64,000 nt of DNA. Source: Cordylochernes scorpioides (Eukaryota > Arthropoda > Arachnida > Pseudoscorpiones > Chernetidae). Location of the stretch: assembly GCA_030710605.1 (NCBI GenBank), contig CP092879.1, positions 40,939,669-41,003,668 on the forward strand, read 5' to 3'. The translations under genes were made by a program, and so were the position numbers. Of the stretch, positions 1 to 10,783 are shown one piece after another. The notes under the pieces were generated by a model. That model saw only the letters and a list, made by a program, of their open reading frames with translations. It did no database searches and had not been told where the DNA came from. Every line of letters starts with the position of its first letter. Position 1 is the stretch's first letter.

Positions 1-300
1 ATTATTTGCTAAGATGTTAGCTAAACCATATAAGTCCGGAGTCGACCGGTCTCTTTCTCCTGGGCTCAACTTTGGTGAAGCCCACATTGTCCTCCATAGA
101 GAGTTGATTCTCCTGAGCGAAGAGTTCAGCTCAGCTTGTCGATGGCTTGCCTGTTCCAGGCTGTTGTTGATTGAGAATCGCCTTCTCCATTTCCGAAGAG
201 GTGCTGATTGCATCAGCAGACGTTGATGGCAATTGGCTTTCAACCAATGCCATTGGTAGTTCGAAGGGTGGGGAATCCTCTATAGTAAGATAGAGAGAGA
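1..300 (-). pseudogene. Possible ORF1-like coding relic (unidentified)
   Basis: Read on the minus strand from about position 284, one frame stays open down to about position 12 except for a single TGA near 134. It is rich in Ser, Thr, Gln and Glu, followed by a basic stretch (EPRRKRP). The base composition is richer in GC than the flanks. This looks like the amino-terminal part of a retroelement ORF1 or gag, but no zinc knuckle or other diagnostic motif is present. It may instead be a host exon. Confidence 0.25.
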
Positions 301-1500
301 TAAAGAGTTTAAATATCTAATTAAATGAATGAATATATCAAGGACCAGGGCTTTTGGAGGCGTTCTGCCTGAAGATGATGAGTTCATCCAAGTTGGTGTA
401 TGGATCGCACATAAAGAAAGAGCATTTAGGTAGAGTCAATGCTCGACTCTGACTAGAGATGGTTGGATTAAATCAAAAGCTTTAGGACATGTGGTTCGAC
501 AATAAGGAATGGACGTTTAGGTCGAGTCCATTATGGAATATGGGTTGGTGTTGTCAAGCCTGAAGGCTTCAGGGTCCATCTATGCCTCATAGTCACCATG
601 TGGGGTTTTTCCTCACAGTTCCCATAGTTTTGCAATTTTTAGGTCAAGGTTGGGACATGGTCAGTCTAAGTGAGGTTTTAGGTGATTCGTGGTACACTTA
701 TATACATGACAAAAATGCAATAAGGCCTCTAAAATATGAAAAGAATATTCAAAAATACATTTCGATGGTAATCCCAAGCACAGGGCATTCAATGTATCGA
801 AATGAATTATAAATATATACAAAATATTTACAGGATTCCACAAATCTAATTTTACACACATATGTAAAAGCTTAAATACTTTAATTAACTTGGAGAATGT
901 AAAATATGTAAAATCAAAACAAAATAATAAAAAATGGGAATTGTCTTTTATGATACACAATGGAAGTTTTTTCTTACACAGTTTATTACGAATACAATTT
1001 ATAGTCGACGAACAGTAACATTATGTTCTTTGCACTCTGAAAACTTTACAAGGTTATAAGAAAACCTGTGCAGATACAACTAGATGGGATTTAGTCTGCT
1101 ACTCCTAGGGCATGACATCGTTTTAGGGTGAATAGAAAAGAAAGAGTTTGATTTTGAAGCAGCTTTTTAATATAGATTTTCATAAATATGATTAATATTT
1201 ATAATGGTGAAAGTGACTAGAAAGGTAAAATTTCTATTTTCTAGTGTAAACTGAGTGATTTAGTTTGAAAACAGAGGAAAGAATATATATATTGAAAAAT
1301 AATATTTTGATACAGTATTTAATCAATTTACTTTATAATTCAGCTTTTAGAGTCATTTTATGAAAGCAAAATGAAATGTAAAAATGTTTTATCGCATTTT
1401 TCAAGTTTATAATCTTCATAAAAAATGCTATGTTTTCTAAAAATGAAAGTTTTTTGCGCAAAATAGTAAGACAATTTAAATTAAGTAACACTAAAAATAT
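300..1500. other. Intergenic, no gene recognised
   Basis: No conserved coding signal is visible. The stretch at about 340-660 is less AT-rich and contains two loosely similar phrases (ATTTAGGTAGAGTCAATG and GTTTAGGTCGAGTCCAT), which suggests an old repeat. From 700 to 1500 the DNA is plain AT-rich sequence. Confidence 0.4.
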
Positions 1501-1800
1501 TCCCATCCCTGGACACTTTTATTTTTCCGTTTATCATTACCCTTCACAATTCATCCTCTCATACTTCATCCCTAAGGTTAGAAATAATCGTTATTTCACC
1601 TTAAAATAAATTTCGATTTTTCGTTCAAAAGGAACACATGCGGGATAATTTTCAAATGTCGTTTTACTACTATATGTTGTAAGAATATAACCGCAGGAAA
1701 AGATATATTGTGAGAAAAAGCGAAGAGAAGGAATTTATTTTTTTGGTTGAAATTGTTAAATAAATCTAAGCTACACAATAAGCGTCCCATCCCTTTGCCC
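1500..1800. repeat. Single arm of a fold-back MITE family
   Basis: The segment from CCATCCCTGGACACTTTTAT to about 1650 closely matches the right arm of the long palindrome at about 23562-23875. Shared phrases include CACAATTCATCCT and AGAAATAATCGTTATTTC. A short reverse echo (AAGCGTCCCATCCCTTTG) occurs near 1780. It is interpreted as a copy of the same non-autonomous element with one degenerate arm. No transposase is present. Confidence 0.55.
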
Positions 1801-1840
1801 CACTTGGTATATTAAATAAATTTCTTTAAAAATATCATTT

Positions 1841-2851
1841 TTATTTAAAATGCGAGATTTCAGTAGGAAAAGGTACCAATAGGGAATAAGTTAGCACAAA
1901 ACAGAAGATGGTGAAGAAAGACTTGAGGTTGACGTCTATGTAGTAGCCTGCGGTGACAGATAGCCTTGGTTTCACCACATCAAACGTCACAGCCAGGTAC
2001 CTAGTGGATGAGCATATCAGAATTTGGTCCTTCAATAGAATCTCCAGAAACTGCTGGGAGGCATTCAATAACATTTCTCCCGATAGAAAGATCAGGAACA
2101 TGATGAGTGAAACATAAGCTTCAACTGTGTATAAAACTATTTTAAAATTAAAAGGATATTTAACCATGTTTTGAATGTATAAAAAGCTCATGAAATTAGC
2201 CAATACATATATAAATATAGGAATAGAGAAAATATCATCAATTTGTTTGATTATATCGTTCCGTATTCTAAGATATTTTTTAAGGATTGCATCTAGGGAT
2301 TTATTATAATTGTAGGATTTAAATTCATCGTTGAGATTCAAAAAGATGGATATTCCTCGGGCAAGAAGAAATAAATAAGTTTGAATAGAAGACAATCCAA
2401 AAAGCACCATGATCGCTGATACTATAATATTAAAATTCATAATAGTGTAAGAATGCCACATTGTAATAATATAAATACCATTAACTATAATATATCCAAT
2501 CAATAAAATAGTAAATATAATGGAATAATTCTTTTCTAAGAAAGACTTCTTATTTACATATTTACAAAAATATTGATTTCTTAAAATAAATTTGAGTACA
2601 TTCGTTTTAGATCGGCAAACAATTATGATAAAGAGGACAATAAAAACCTTTAAGAATTCGGTGATCTTGACACCAGGGCTGTAATCCACGAAGATCCAGG
2701 TGAGAGGTTCCTTCAAAAGAAAGAGAATGACCCAGGACCAAAAGTAGATGGAGTTTAAGGTCTGGTAAGGTCCAAGAGAGAAACATTGGGTTCCTGTGAC
2801 CAATAGTTTGAGATACCATGGAAGAAGAACCTCTTCTAGATCAGACGTCAT
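1841..2851 (-). CDS. Gustatory-receptor-like 7TM protein, subgroup A (1)
   Basis: Predicted multi-pass membrane chemoreceptor of about 336 residues in one exon. Seven hydrophobic segments are visible at about residues 32-52, 60-80, 105-130, 135-165, 205-232, 238-262 and 308-328. The carboxy end has the GR-type layout: GEMLLNAS after TM6, a linker with KPRLSVTAGYY, then TM7 with TYSLLVPF. This is the only copy with a classical TY in TM7, and it has K for R in the linker, so it is a divergent member. The start at 2851 (MTSDLEE) aligns with the paralogues. The frame is also open to ATGs at 2872 and 2905, but the conserved upstream motif overlaps those codons. The receptor role is inferred from family resemblance, and the ligand is unknown. 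Confidence 0.8.
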   Translation of the reverse strand: MTSDLEEVLLPWYLKLLVTGTQCFSLGPYQTLNSIYFWSWVILFLLKEPLTWIFVDYSPGVKITEFLKVFIVLFIIIVCRSKTNVLKFILRNQYFCKYVNKKSFLEKNYSIIFTILLIGYIIVNGIYIITMWHSYTIMNFNIIVSAIMVLFGLSSIQTYLFLLARGISIFLNLNDEFKSYNYNKSLDAILKKYLRIRNDIIKQIDDIFSIPIFIYVLANFMSFLYIQNMVKYPFNFKIVLYTVEAYVSLIMFLIFLSGEMLLNASQQFLEILLKDQILICSSTRYLAVTFDVVKPRLSVTAGYYIDVNLKSFFTIFCFVLTYSLLVPFPTEISHFK

Positions 2852-2871
2852 AGCTGTCCAAGCAAACATCA

Positions 2872-2889
2872 TTGATTGGATCTTGTGTT
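2872..2889 (-). promoter_or_regulatory. Conserved 5' motif of the receptor family
   Basis: On the minus strand this reads AACACAAGATCCAATCAA. Near-identical strings precede most receptors in the window (5154-5170, 6881-6897, 15079-15097, 19018-19035, 23009-23028, 29429-29447, 41696-41709, 55369-55386). It lies 7-25 nt upstream of the aligned start codons. Whether it acts in transcription, translation or splicing is unknown. Confidence 0.5.
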
Positions 2890-2905
2890 GCCATAGAGTC
2901 AACAT

Positions 2906-3300
2906 AGATAAATTAGGCTTATTCTCTAACTTAATGATGAAATTATTATCTATTGTTCCCGAAATAACTTGAAGCTGATAAAAGCAAAATTGCCTTTTGT
3001 TAATCGTTAATGATAACTTTGATGCGCTTTCACTCTTTAAATATGTAAAAAATATCTACTTAAGAGAATTTAAGATAAAATCATAGCTAAAAATTAATAT
3101 AATTAAGAACGATTCCTTATAATTTTTATACATTCATGCATATTTTTGCTATACCAACATTTGAAACATTATATTTATATTGGCAAGAAAAGGAATATCC
3201 TGATTGTGCATCTGACAGCATGTGCCATTGTCGGAATGAAAATCAACTAATCATTGATTATCAATTATTCAGAATTAGTCAAATACTTATTTTTGATTAA
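2906..3300. other. Intergenic, nothing recognised
   Basis: AT-rich 5' flank of the receptor at 1841-2851. No ORF, repeat family or RNA gene is recognised. Confidence 0.4.
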
Positions 3301-3830
3301 TCAAGAAAAGTTAACCACGTATGCGTTTTCGAGTTGGCCCTCGTCAGCGTGGTGAAAGCTGTACCTAAACGACCAGAAAAAACTACACGAGAAGGAGATG
3401 CCTTTTTTTTAATTTATCCACTTGATCCCAGTACAATTTGAAGGCTAAATCTATATCTAAAATATAGATGGAAATTTTGGCGGGAGAATATGAATCTACA
3501 AATACAAGAATTGCCTCTCCCGTCAACATCAAAGCTATACGCCATCTATTGACCATCGCCTCAAACTAGCGGCCTCGGGTTGGTGACAAAGCCATAACAC
3601 TAGCTTTGTTGAACTGAGAACTGAGAGATAATGGTTTCGGGCTAATGACCATCGTGGACAAGGGATTTCATGGAATCTATCTTTGACATATATTTTGATA
3701 GGAGAGGCGACCTTTGTATTTGTAGATCAATATCCTCCTGGAAAATTTTCCATCTATATTTTAACCATAGATTTGGCCTAGTCACTTTGAAAACTAAACA
3801 CCTATTTGGCAAATTGTGAAAATTCCATTA
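3300..3830. repeat. Degenerate fold-back element
   Basis: The arms at about 3445-3530 and 3680-3800 are imperfect inverted copies. The left arm carries ATATAGATGGAAATTTTGGC and the right arm carries GAAAATTTTCCATCTATATT. The phrase GACCTTTGTATTTGTAGATC of the right arm recurs in altered form near 5450-5520. The beginning (ATCAAGAAAAGTTAACCACG) resembles 23435-23460. It is a MITE-like relic without coding capacity. Confidence 0.5.
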
Positions 3831-4123
3831 GATCCCTTGTGGTTCTCTTGGAATAAAAATGTAAAGAATCTTGAAAACAGATCACTTTGTTTTTAAGACA
3901 TTATAAATTGAGAAAGAAATACTTGATTCTATATAGGCGGGAAGAAGAAAGAAAATGAAAGACTTACATATGTATTTATATATTAACAAAAGGCTTATGC
4001 CAATCAAAAGCAAAACAAAAATGGATTTATAGAGTAAAGCGGCACAATTTGGCGATCGACTTCACAGAGTTGTTGTAAAAATATTTTTGAAAAATAATAA
4101 AATATATATTTATAGCATATATC
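3830..4123. other. Intergenic, nothing recognised
   Basis: AT-rich 3' flank of the receptor at 4124-5134. No gene or repeat is recognised. Confidence 0.4.
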
Positions 4124-5134
4124 TTATTTATAATATGTCGCCTCAGTAGGAAATGGTACCAGCAGTGAATAAGAGAGCACAAAACATAGGATGGTGAAGA
4201 AAGACCTGAGGTTGACCTCCATGTAGTAGCCCGCGGTGACAGCCAGTCTTGGTCTCACCACGTCGAGCGTCGCAGCCAAGTACCTAGTTGTGGGGTAGAT
4301 CTGACTGCAGTCGCACAGAAGGATCTCCAGGAACTTCTGGCTAGCATTTGATAACATTTCTCCTAACAAAAACATGATGAACATGATAACAGAAAGATGA
4401 GCTTGAACTGCGTATAAAGCTATCTTCAAATTTATTGGATATTTCCCCATATTTAGAATATATAAAAAGGAAAGGAAATTGGCGAAAACAAACAGAAAAA
4501 TTGGGACCGAGAATATGGCATCAATAGGTTTTATAATTTCATTCCTTATTCTAAGATATTTATTAAATAAAATATCAATAGTTTTGTATTTGTTGAAGCA
4601 TTGTATTTCATTAAGGAGAGTCAAGAGAATGGATATGGTTCGTGCAAGAAGAAATAAGTAAACAAGAATACATGGCAAGCCAACAAATATTATGAACGCT
4701 AATGCTATATTATTAAAATTGATAAGAGTATTCGAATGCCATAATGTTACAATATAAATAATATTGACTATAATATTTACAATAAATAAAATAGCATATA
4801 GGATACAAAAATATTTTTCAGGAAAAGATTTCTTGATAACATTTTTATAAAATATTGGGTTTTCAAGAATTGATTTCAGTATATTAGTTTTAGAATGGCA
4901 AATAATTATAAAAGTGATAATAATAGAAACCTTTAAGGATTCGGTGATCTTGACATAAGGGCTGTAATCCACGAAGATCCAGGTGAAAGGTTCCTTCAAC
5001 AGGATGATGATGACCCAAGCCCAAAAATAGATAGAAATCAAGGTTTTATAATGTCCAAAAGAGAAACATTGAGTTCCTGCGATCAGAAGTCTGAGATACC
5101 ATGGAAGATGGCCCTCTTCTAGATCAGACGACAT
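4124..5134 (-). CDS. Gustatory-receptor-like 7TM protein, subgroup A (2)
   Basis: A 336-residue single-exon receptor-like protein beginning MSSDLEEGHLPWYLRLL. The frame stays open to an ATG at 5155 that would add seven residues (MMFDKSE), so the start is uncertain. TM1 is followed by the subgroup A signature EPFTWIFVDYSP. TM6 ends GEMLSNAS, the linker carries RPRLAVTAGYYMEVNLRSFF, and TM7 ends SYSLLVPFPTE. The linker DNA is the standard GC-rich family block. It is closest to the copies at 1841 and 35733. No internal stop is present and the gene looks intact. Confidence 0.85.
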   Translation of the reverse strand: MSSDLEEGHLPWYLRLLIAGTQCFSFGHYKTLISIYFWAWVIIILLKEPFTWIFVDYSPYVKITESLKVSIIITFIIICHSKTNILKSILENPIFYKNVIKKSFPEKYFCILYAILFIVNIIVNIIYIVTLWHSNTLINFNNIALAFIIFVGLPCILVYLFLLARTISILLTLLNEIQCFNKYKTIDILFNKYLRIRNEIIKPIDAIFSVPIFLFVFANFLSFLYILNMGKYPINLKIALYAVQAHLSVIMFIMFLLGEMLSNASQKFLEILLCDCSQIYPTTRYLAATLDVVRPRLAVTAGYYMEVNLRSFFTILCFVLSYSLLVPFPTEATYYK

Positions 5135-5155
5135 CTCTGACTTATCAAACATCAT

Positions 5156-5680
5156 TGATTAGATCATTAGGGTCATTGTGGCCTAAACAAATCTGTTTAC
5201 CAACTTATTGTTGCCATAGCGATCATAGCTTCTTTTGTCTTTCCAGAAATCGAAAGTGCTAAAAATAGGTTACACCTCGATATTTTTAATGATTAACTTA
5301 ATTGCATTGCTTTATAAATATATCTTAATTATATAAAATAAATTTATTGGTGAAAATATGTGGATTTTAGATTAAGAATATAACACATGATTTTGAAATA
5401 TTATAAATGAAGAGGTATACTATTGCGAAGATAGAACTTTTTCCCGAAGGATATTGATCTTCAAAAATAAAGTTCACATACACTATATAGTGTTTATTTT
5501 GATGTGAGGGGTGACCTTTATTTTGATATATAATTGGGCATATGTATTTTTAATGACTTTCATAGATAATTATATTCTTCCTGCTTCCTCATAGAGTTCA
5601 TATTTCTGTTTTCATTTTCTTTTAATCATTCAAATATTTCCATATACATATATTCAACTTATTCAAGTTTTAGTATCATA
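5156..5680. repeat. Intergenic with fold-back element fragment
   Basis: At 5435-5530 the DNA carries GAAGGATATTGATCTTCAAA and GGTGACCTTTATTTTG around a short palindrome (CACTATATAGTG). This matches the arms of the fold-back element at 3445-3800. The remainder is AT-rich and unassigned. Confidence 0.4.
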
Positions 5681-5681
5681 T

Positions 5682-5725
5682 CTGTTGAAGGTCTATTAGG
5701 CCCGAAGCTTGTATTGTCGTGGTAT
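5682..5725 (+). repeat. Penelope-type terminal motif (hammerhead-like), isolated
   Basis: The string CTGTTGAAGGTCTATTAGGC, followed by CCGAAGCTTGTATTGTCGTG, has the order seen in the Penelope terminal repeats of this window. That order is CTGtNGA, a GGN/NCC hairpin, GAA(A)GCTTG. It matches the palindrome at 39835-40015 most closely. It is an orphan fragment with no reverse transcriptase nearby. Confidence 0.45.
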
Positions 5726-5845
5726 AAAAGGAAGTTTTCAGAATATAACTTTTCATATTTAATGTTTAGGATTATGAATGACTATGGCTAAAAAATAATT
5801 ATGTATAAATACTTTGAAATATCAAATGTATAGGTAAACCAAATT

Positions 5846-6859
5846 TTATTCTGAAATTAAATTTATTTGCGTAGGGAAGGGTATAAGCAGAGAGTAGGAC
5901 AGCACGAAACATAAGCTGGTGAAGAAAGACCTGAGGTTGACTTCCATGTAGTAGCCCGCGGTGACAGCCAGTCTTGGTCTTGACACGTCGAGCGTCGCAA
6001 CCAGGTACCTAGTTGAAGGGTTGATCAAGGTACGGTCGTAGAGCAGAAGCTCCAGGAACTCTTGAGAGGCGTTTGATAACATCTCACCAGACAGAAAGAC
6101 GAGAAACAACATGAAAGATAAATATATATTAATGATATACGACATAATTTTGATATTAAATGGATATTTTCCCATATTCAATATGAACAAAAAACTAATA
6201 AAGTTACAAAATACAAAAATGAAAAGTGGAACAGAAAAAATATTATCTATTTGTTCGAATATTTTCTTCAGGACATCAATATAGTTTTTCATTATTTTAT
6301 TTAGATTTTGATCATTTTTTAGTAGTTTCAGTTTTTCATTAAAGTTGCAGATTATTGAAGTGGTTCGAGCAAGTATAAACAAGTAAACCAGGAAACAAGT
6401 TAAACTGAAAAGCCAGAGAAATACTATTATCATATTCATAATATTTATAAGTGCAGTATTCCAAAATATAAATATGAAAAAAGGATGTATTATTAAAGAA
6501 ACAGTCAATAAAATGGTAAAATATAATAGATAATATTTTTCAAAGTATGATATTGTATTAAGGTTCTTAAAAAATAGTGGATTTTCAAGAATAAATTTGA
6601 GAACATCACTTTTAAGATGGCAGTATACAACAATAAATACAGTAATGAGAACTTGTAGGAAATGTACAAACTTGATGCCAAGTGTATAGTCCGTGAAAGG
6701 CCAGGTGGCTATTTCCTGTCCAAGAAAAATGGCGATGCAGGACCAGAAGTAGATGGAATGCCAGGTTTTGGACTGACCCATGTGGAAACTTTGAGTACCT
6801 TTGAGTAGAAGTCGAAGATACCATGGGAAGAGGTTGTCTTCGAGACCTGTCGACATCAC
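5846..6859 (-). CDS. Gustatory-receptor-like 7TM protein, subgroup B (1)
   Basis: A 337-residue intact receptor-like ORF starting MMSTGLEDNLFPWYLRLL. Subgroup B features are QSKTWHSIYFWSC before TM1, ATWPFTDYTLGIKF after it, and LARTTSIICNFNEKLK in the loop after TM4. The carboxy end carries GEMLSNASQEFLELLLYDRT, then the RPRLAVTAGYYMEV linker and SYSLLIPFPTQ. Two adjacent ATG codons form the start, and the conserved upstream motif lies 22 nt before them. The preceding homologue at 4124 reads in the same direction, about 710 bp away. Confidence 0.85.
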   Translation of the reverse strand: MMSTGLEDNLFPWYLRLLLKGTQSFHMGQSKTWHSIYFWSCIAIFLGQEIATWPFTDYTLGIKFVHFLQVLITVFIVVYCHLKSDVLKFILENPLFFKNLNTISYFEKYYLLYFTILLTVSLIIHPFFIFIFWNTALINIMNMIIVFLWLFSLTCFLVYLFILARTTSIICNFNEKLKLLKNDQNLNKIMKNYIDVLKKIFEQIDNIFSVPLFIFVFCNFISFLFILNMGKYPFNIKIMSYIINIYLSFMLFLVFLSGEMLSNASQEFLELLLYDRTLINPSTRYLVATLDVSRPRLAVTAGYYMEVNLRSFFTSLCFVLSYSLLIPFPTQINLISE

Positions 6860-8250
6860 TTTCCAAGCACAGCCTTTTTATTGATTAGATCTTGTGTGTG
6901 GTGTAAACAAAGAACCAATTAACTCTTCCTTGCAATAGCATCAGTGTGAAGGCTCTTTTTTTTCATATAAATAAAATATATAGATTGCTCTAAAAGTTTG
7001 TATATACACTCATTCAAAACTTATTTAAAATTGTATTCATTAATCTATTAACTGAGAAGGAGGAAGCATACTCCTCGAAATATTTACAACTTTAACTTTA
7101 ACATTCATTCAAAACTTGAAGAAGTTGTACCTTTTAGTATATAAGTATTTTATTATATATACGTTTGAATTTATATTGGAAATACGCCGCTATATAATCA
7201 AATATGGAGTTGTATCCTCAAAATATGAAACTTCCTTAAGTTTTGATCATAAGTGTATATCCTTTATTATAGTATGTGTTGGTTTATAGATTATGAGATT
7301 ATAATACACACGTTATACAGAATGTGCACTGAAAAATTAAATGACTTTAGATATTTTTATTTCAGTAATGTGAGTAAAATATTAAGGAATACAATATTGT
7401 ATGTCAACAACCAATAACTTGGGAAGATTCCGGGTGAAGACAGGACCTTCTTCTGATAGATAGTATTTTAAACCACCACATATATAAATAAAAATTGGAA
7501 GTAATTTTAGAGCCAATATATTATATTTAAATATTAAAGTATTATTTTACTACCTCACCTATATACAAAAGGAGAGAAATATTTATGAGAAGCTTCATCA
7601 TAAGTGATAGAACTTCCCAATAATTTCATTACTGCGATAGAGAAAATAAGGAAATCATTTGTTTCTTATATATTTACAGGGTTGAGAAAACTATTAGGGA
7701 AATTTCAAAATAATTTTATTGGAAGTAAGAAATCAATATTCTGAAAAGAAAATAGTCAGAGTAGTTGTTCAGATGATATAAATTTTGTTTACTTATTGTA
7801 GTATTCAATATAAGCTACGATAGACTCGAAGTAAATGCAATCTTTTGGGTCATCATAATGAGAACAGGTTCTTTAACAGACTAAAGGAGCTGTAGTATCA
7901 TATCTCTTAAACAACGTTTCATACATAGTAGTCGAGGGGGCTACATTATGAAGAATTGGGGGCCAAATATCGAGATTACTGTGGATAGGGGCGTTGTGTC
8001 ATCCATGCCTATGCTTTCTTTGTCTTAGGTTCAATTTTTTTAGAAATTTTCTGTTGCAATTGCGAGGGCTAGTGTGCTCTAGTATATATCAATAGCTCGA
8101 CTTCGACATGGTTCTGCCCGAGTGGATGTTTCTCCAACGAATATTATTTTAATAAACGTTAATTCTCTGTGTGATTTAAAAATATATTATTGCTCTTATT
8201 AGAAAGTAATAGAATAAGAAACAAACTGTTGTAACATTCAAGAGGAAGAC
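6860..8250. other. Long intergenic stretch, no gene recognised
   Basis: AT-rich DNA with no convincing ORF. Near 7900-8130 there is a less AT-rich patch containing TCGAGGGGGCTACATTATG and ATCGAGATTACTGTGG, possibly an old repeat, but no family was recognised. Confidence 0.4.
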
Positions 8251-8282
8251 CTACAACATCATAAAAAGGATGGATGAGTTTA

Positions 8283-8608
8283 TTAGTCGAAGAGTCCGGA
8301 AGGCCATGTCGTCATCTTCATCAGAATCTTCCTTCTCTTCCTCCTCCTTGGCCTCTGCCACAGGGGCAGCTTGAGCAGATTCACCCGGTGCTGCAGCCAC
8401 AGCTCCGGAGGGCACTGCAGCCAGCCTGCTAATGCCTTCTTCTGCGAGCTGGTCAAGGTCCTTGCCCTTCAACTTCTGCAGGAAGATCTCAGCAGTATCA
8501 TCATTGACCTCAATCTCCACAGAGCCCATGATTTTCTTGAGGTCTGCCAGGGATGGGGATTTGCTGCCCCCCCATCTGAGCAAGAGTGTATGCAGCCACG
8601 TAACGCAT
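8283..8608 (-). pseudogene. Ribosomal protein P2 (RPLP2) pseudogene
   Basis: The minus strand encodes an acidic 60S stalk protein. It begins MRYVAAYTLAQMGG, continues with SPSLADLKKIMGSVEIEV and an Ala-rich hinge, and ends with the acidic DSDEDDDM tail. The span of 326 nt is two nucleotides more than a whole number of codons. One extra G in the GGGGGGG run near 8567-8573 shifts the frame after MGG. A second extra base near 8297 shifts it before the final few residues and the TAA at 8283-8285. It is intronless, consistent with a retrocopy, although no poly(A) tract is visible downstream. Two indels in short runs could also be sequencing errors. Confidence 0.75.
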
Positions 8609-8649
8609 TTTTAAGTCAACGACACGAAACGAAGTTACTGCATCTATAG

Positions 8650-9094
8650 AAAAATAAAAACGTGTAGTAAGAGAATATAGTAATGAGAGATGACAGTGGC
8701 TTCACTTACAAACTAGTTGATTAGGCATGTGGTAACCCATTATATTGGTTATATATGGGAGGTTTTAATATATTATAGTGATGAATATACAATTGTATAT
8801 TCTTGTAATAGAGTCGCCAGAAGACGGAAAAGTTGATATTTATTCAATAAAATGTAATTAAACAATTAAGGATGATTATAAAAGTTTAAAATCTTAAATC
8901 AGTGAGAAATAGATACACATAGCACACACACTAACAAAATTTTGGTTATACCTATATAAATAAGAAATGTTTCGAAATTAGAATTGGTTAAGTCTTTGTT
9001 CATCAATGGTAGCCTTTTCTGCCATGTTATCTTCAGTATATACCTCTTTTTTATTCTTTTATTTCTTTTATCTCCAGATACATTATATTTTTCA
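8650..9094. other. Intergenic, nothing recognised
   Basis: AT-rich flank between the P2 pseudogene and the Helitron that starts at 9095. No coding or repeat signal is recognised. Confidence 0.4.
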
Positions 9095-9239
9095 CTAGCG
9101 GATGTACCCGGCTTCGCCCGGGTTTTACCCAAGTAAAGGTTTGTCTAACGAACATTTGTTAAAACAATTCTCTATAAACTTATAAAAAAAATAATAGATA
9201 TATTTTGATAATTTGAAACTCGTAATTTTGAATCTCTCG

Positions 9240-9770
9240 ATAAAGTGAAGATTTTTTCCCGGTCCCTGTGTGCCGTGTCATCCTGAATTTTATCTTTCCT
9301 AATTTTCTACATTACAAAATCATCGTTTTATCTAGTGAACATTTTTTCCCGGTCTCTTAGAAAATACTCGATAAGTTGAATAAAATCAATATTAATTGGT
9401 TCCCTCGGTAATTGGAAGTTAAAGGAATAGTATCTTTGCCTTGGAATTGTATCATTATTCTTGTTTCAAATAAATTGCCGTGTCATGCTGAACTTTGTCT
9501 TTCCTAATTTTTTACATTACAAAATCATCGTTTTATCTAGTGAACATTTTTTCCCGGTCCCTTGAAAAATACTCGATAAGTTGAATAAAATCAATATTAT
9601 TTTGGTTCCCTCGGTAATTGGAAGTTAAAGGAATAGTATCTTTGCCTTGGAATTGTATCATTATTCTTGTCTCAAATAAATTGCCGTGTCATCCTGAATT
9701 TTGTCCTTCCTAATTTTCTACATTACAAAATCATCATTTTATCTATTCTCCCAATATATATGTTTTCGAT
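9240..9770. repeat. About 205-bp tandem repeat inside the Helitron
   Basis: The phrase GCCGTGTCATCCTGAATTTT starts at 9272, 9477 and 9683, giving periods of 205 and 206 bp. The same unit recurs as a 197-bp repeat at 46345-46800 in another Helitron. Differences between units are few, so the duplication is fairly recent. Confidence 0.75.
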
Positions 9771-9789
9771 AAATGATTTATTTATTTAT

Positions 9790-10190
9790 GCTTATGAGGT
9801 GATACAGTCGATAAATGATAAAACTAACTTTGACTTGTGCGCAAAATTCCCACGCTCTACGGGCGGAGATCAGAGCTTGGTTAAGTGGTTTCGTCAGTGT
9901 AGAGGACAAAACGTTCCGTCGGCGGTATCATGTTCAAGTCTTTCGCGCAGTCTCTTGGGATTAAAGGATTTGCTTCAAGCGAGGGGTGGCTCTCAAATTA
10001 TATAAAAAAAAAAAAAAAAAACGACACGGGATATCATTTAAAAAATCTGCGGAGAGAGCGCCAGCGTGGATATTTCCATTTGTTCGCAAAGGATTGACGA
10101 CCTAAACCAACTTTTGAATGGCTATGGCCTATGGTTATCGTCTGATTTCTACTAATTCAAAAATGAATAGAGGTTCGTATCAAGCAAATT
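9790..10190 (+). pseudogene. pogo/Tigger-type transposase fragment
   Basis: Pieces in shifting plus-strand frames resemble the CENP-B-type DNA-binding part of pogo/Tigger transposases. They are YEVIQSINDKTNFDLCAKF, QSLVKWFRQCRGQNVP, SFAQSLGIKGFASSEGWLSN, then RHGISFKKSAERAPAW after an A run. At least two frameshifts are needed, and the DDE catalytic domain is absent. It lies within the Helitron at 9095-11173, either as an insertion or as a captured fragment. Confidence 0.6.
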
Positions 10191-10783
10191 CAAAGGGAAA
10201 ACAGGAAACATTTATCAAGTTGGTATGCTTACAGGACGAAACTATGCAAAAGCTTCTATATAAGTTACTTAATTTTTAGTATCGCATTTATATTTATTCG
10301 AATTTTATATTTAAACGATACTTATTATTTCTTTTGATTTTTATATATTGTATATATCGTCTTGCACAATTATTTAAACTTTTTTAAATAAAGTACAATA
10401 CTTAAAATAAAATATGTTTCTTATACAATCTAAAATTAGAAAATAAACTTTTAAATCGGTAACCTCAAGGAGATAGCCATTATAAAGCACTAATATTTGA
10501 ATTAGTTTTACTTAATATATTAGCCCTGAAAGACCCAAGGTCATCAGGCGTGGAGCAGACTAAGCCTATCTCCGTCCCAATGGTGGCGCTGCTTGCGAGT
10601 TAAATCTACAAATCTGCAAATAACTCTAAGGATATTCAAGATACTCAAGAAATTATTTTCAGAAACCTTCCCAGTACTATACTAAATAACTTCCCAAAGT
10701 TTCATGGCGTTCCAATGAGTGGTTTGGTCAGGCATAAAGGACAGACAGACACACACACACATACATTCATTTATATATATATA

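Noticed and set aside
582-960. Overlapping ORFs of 76 (plus) and 99 codons (minus)
   Set aside because: Low-complexity, no recognisable domain, and they overlap on opposite strands in AT-rich DNA. Treated as chance.
1841-2905. Insect odorant receptors (7tm_6) as the identity of the 7TM family
   Set aside because: The carboxy linker has a similar look, but overall length, the TM7 SY...PF pattern and the GEMLSNAS region fit GR-like proteins better. No Orco-like partner is visible. A profile search would settle it.
9095-9130. ACCCGGCTTCGCCCGGG-headed repeats taken as SINEs
   Set aside because: The CTAG end after a GC hairpin, the TC end, and A/T insertion without duplication fit Helitrons, not SINEs.
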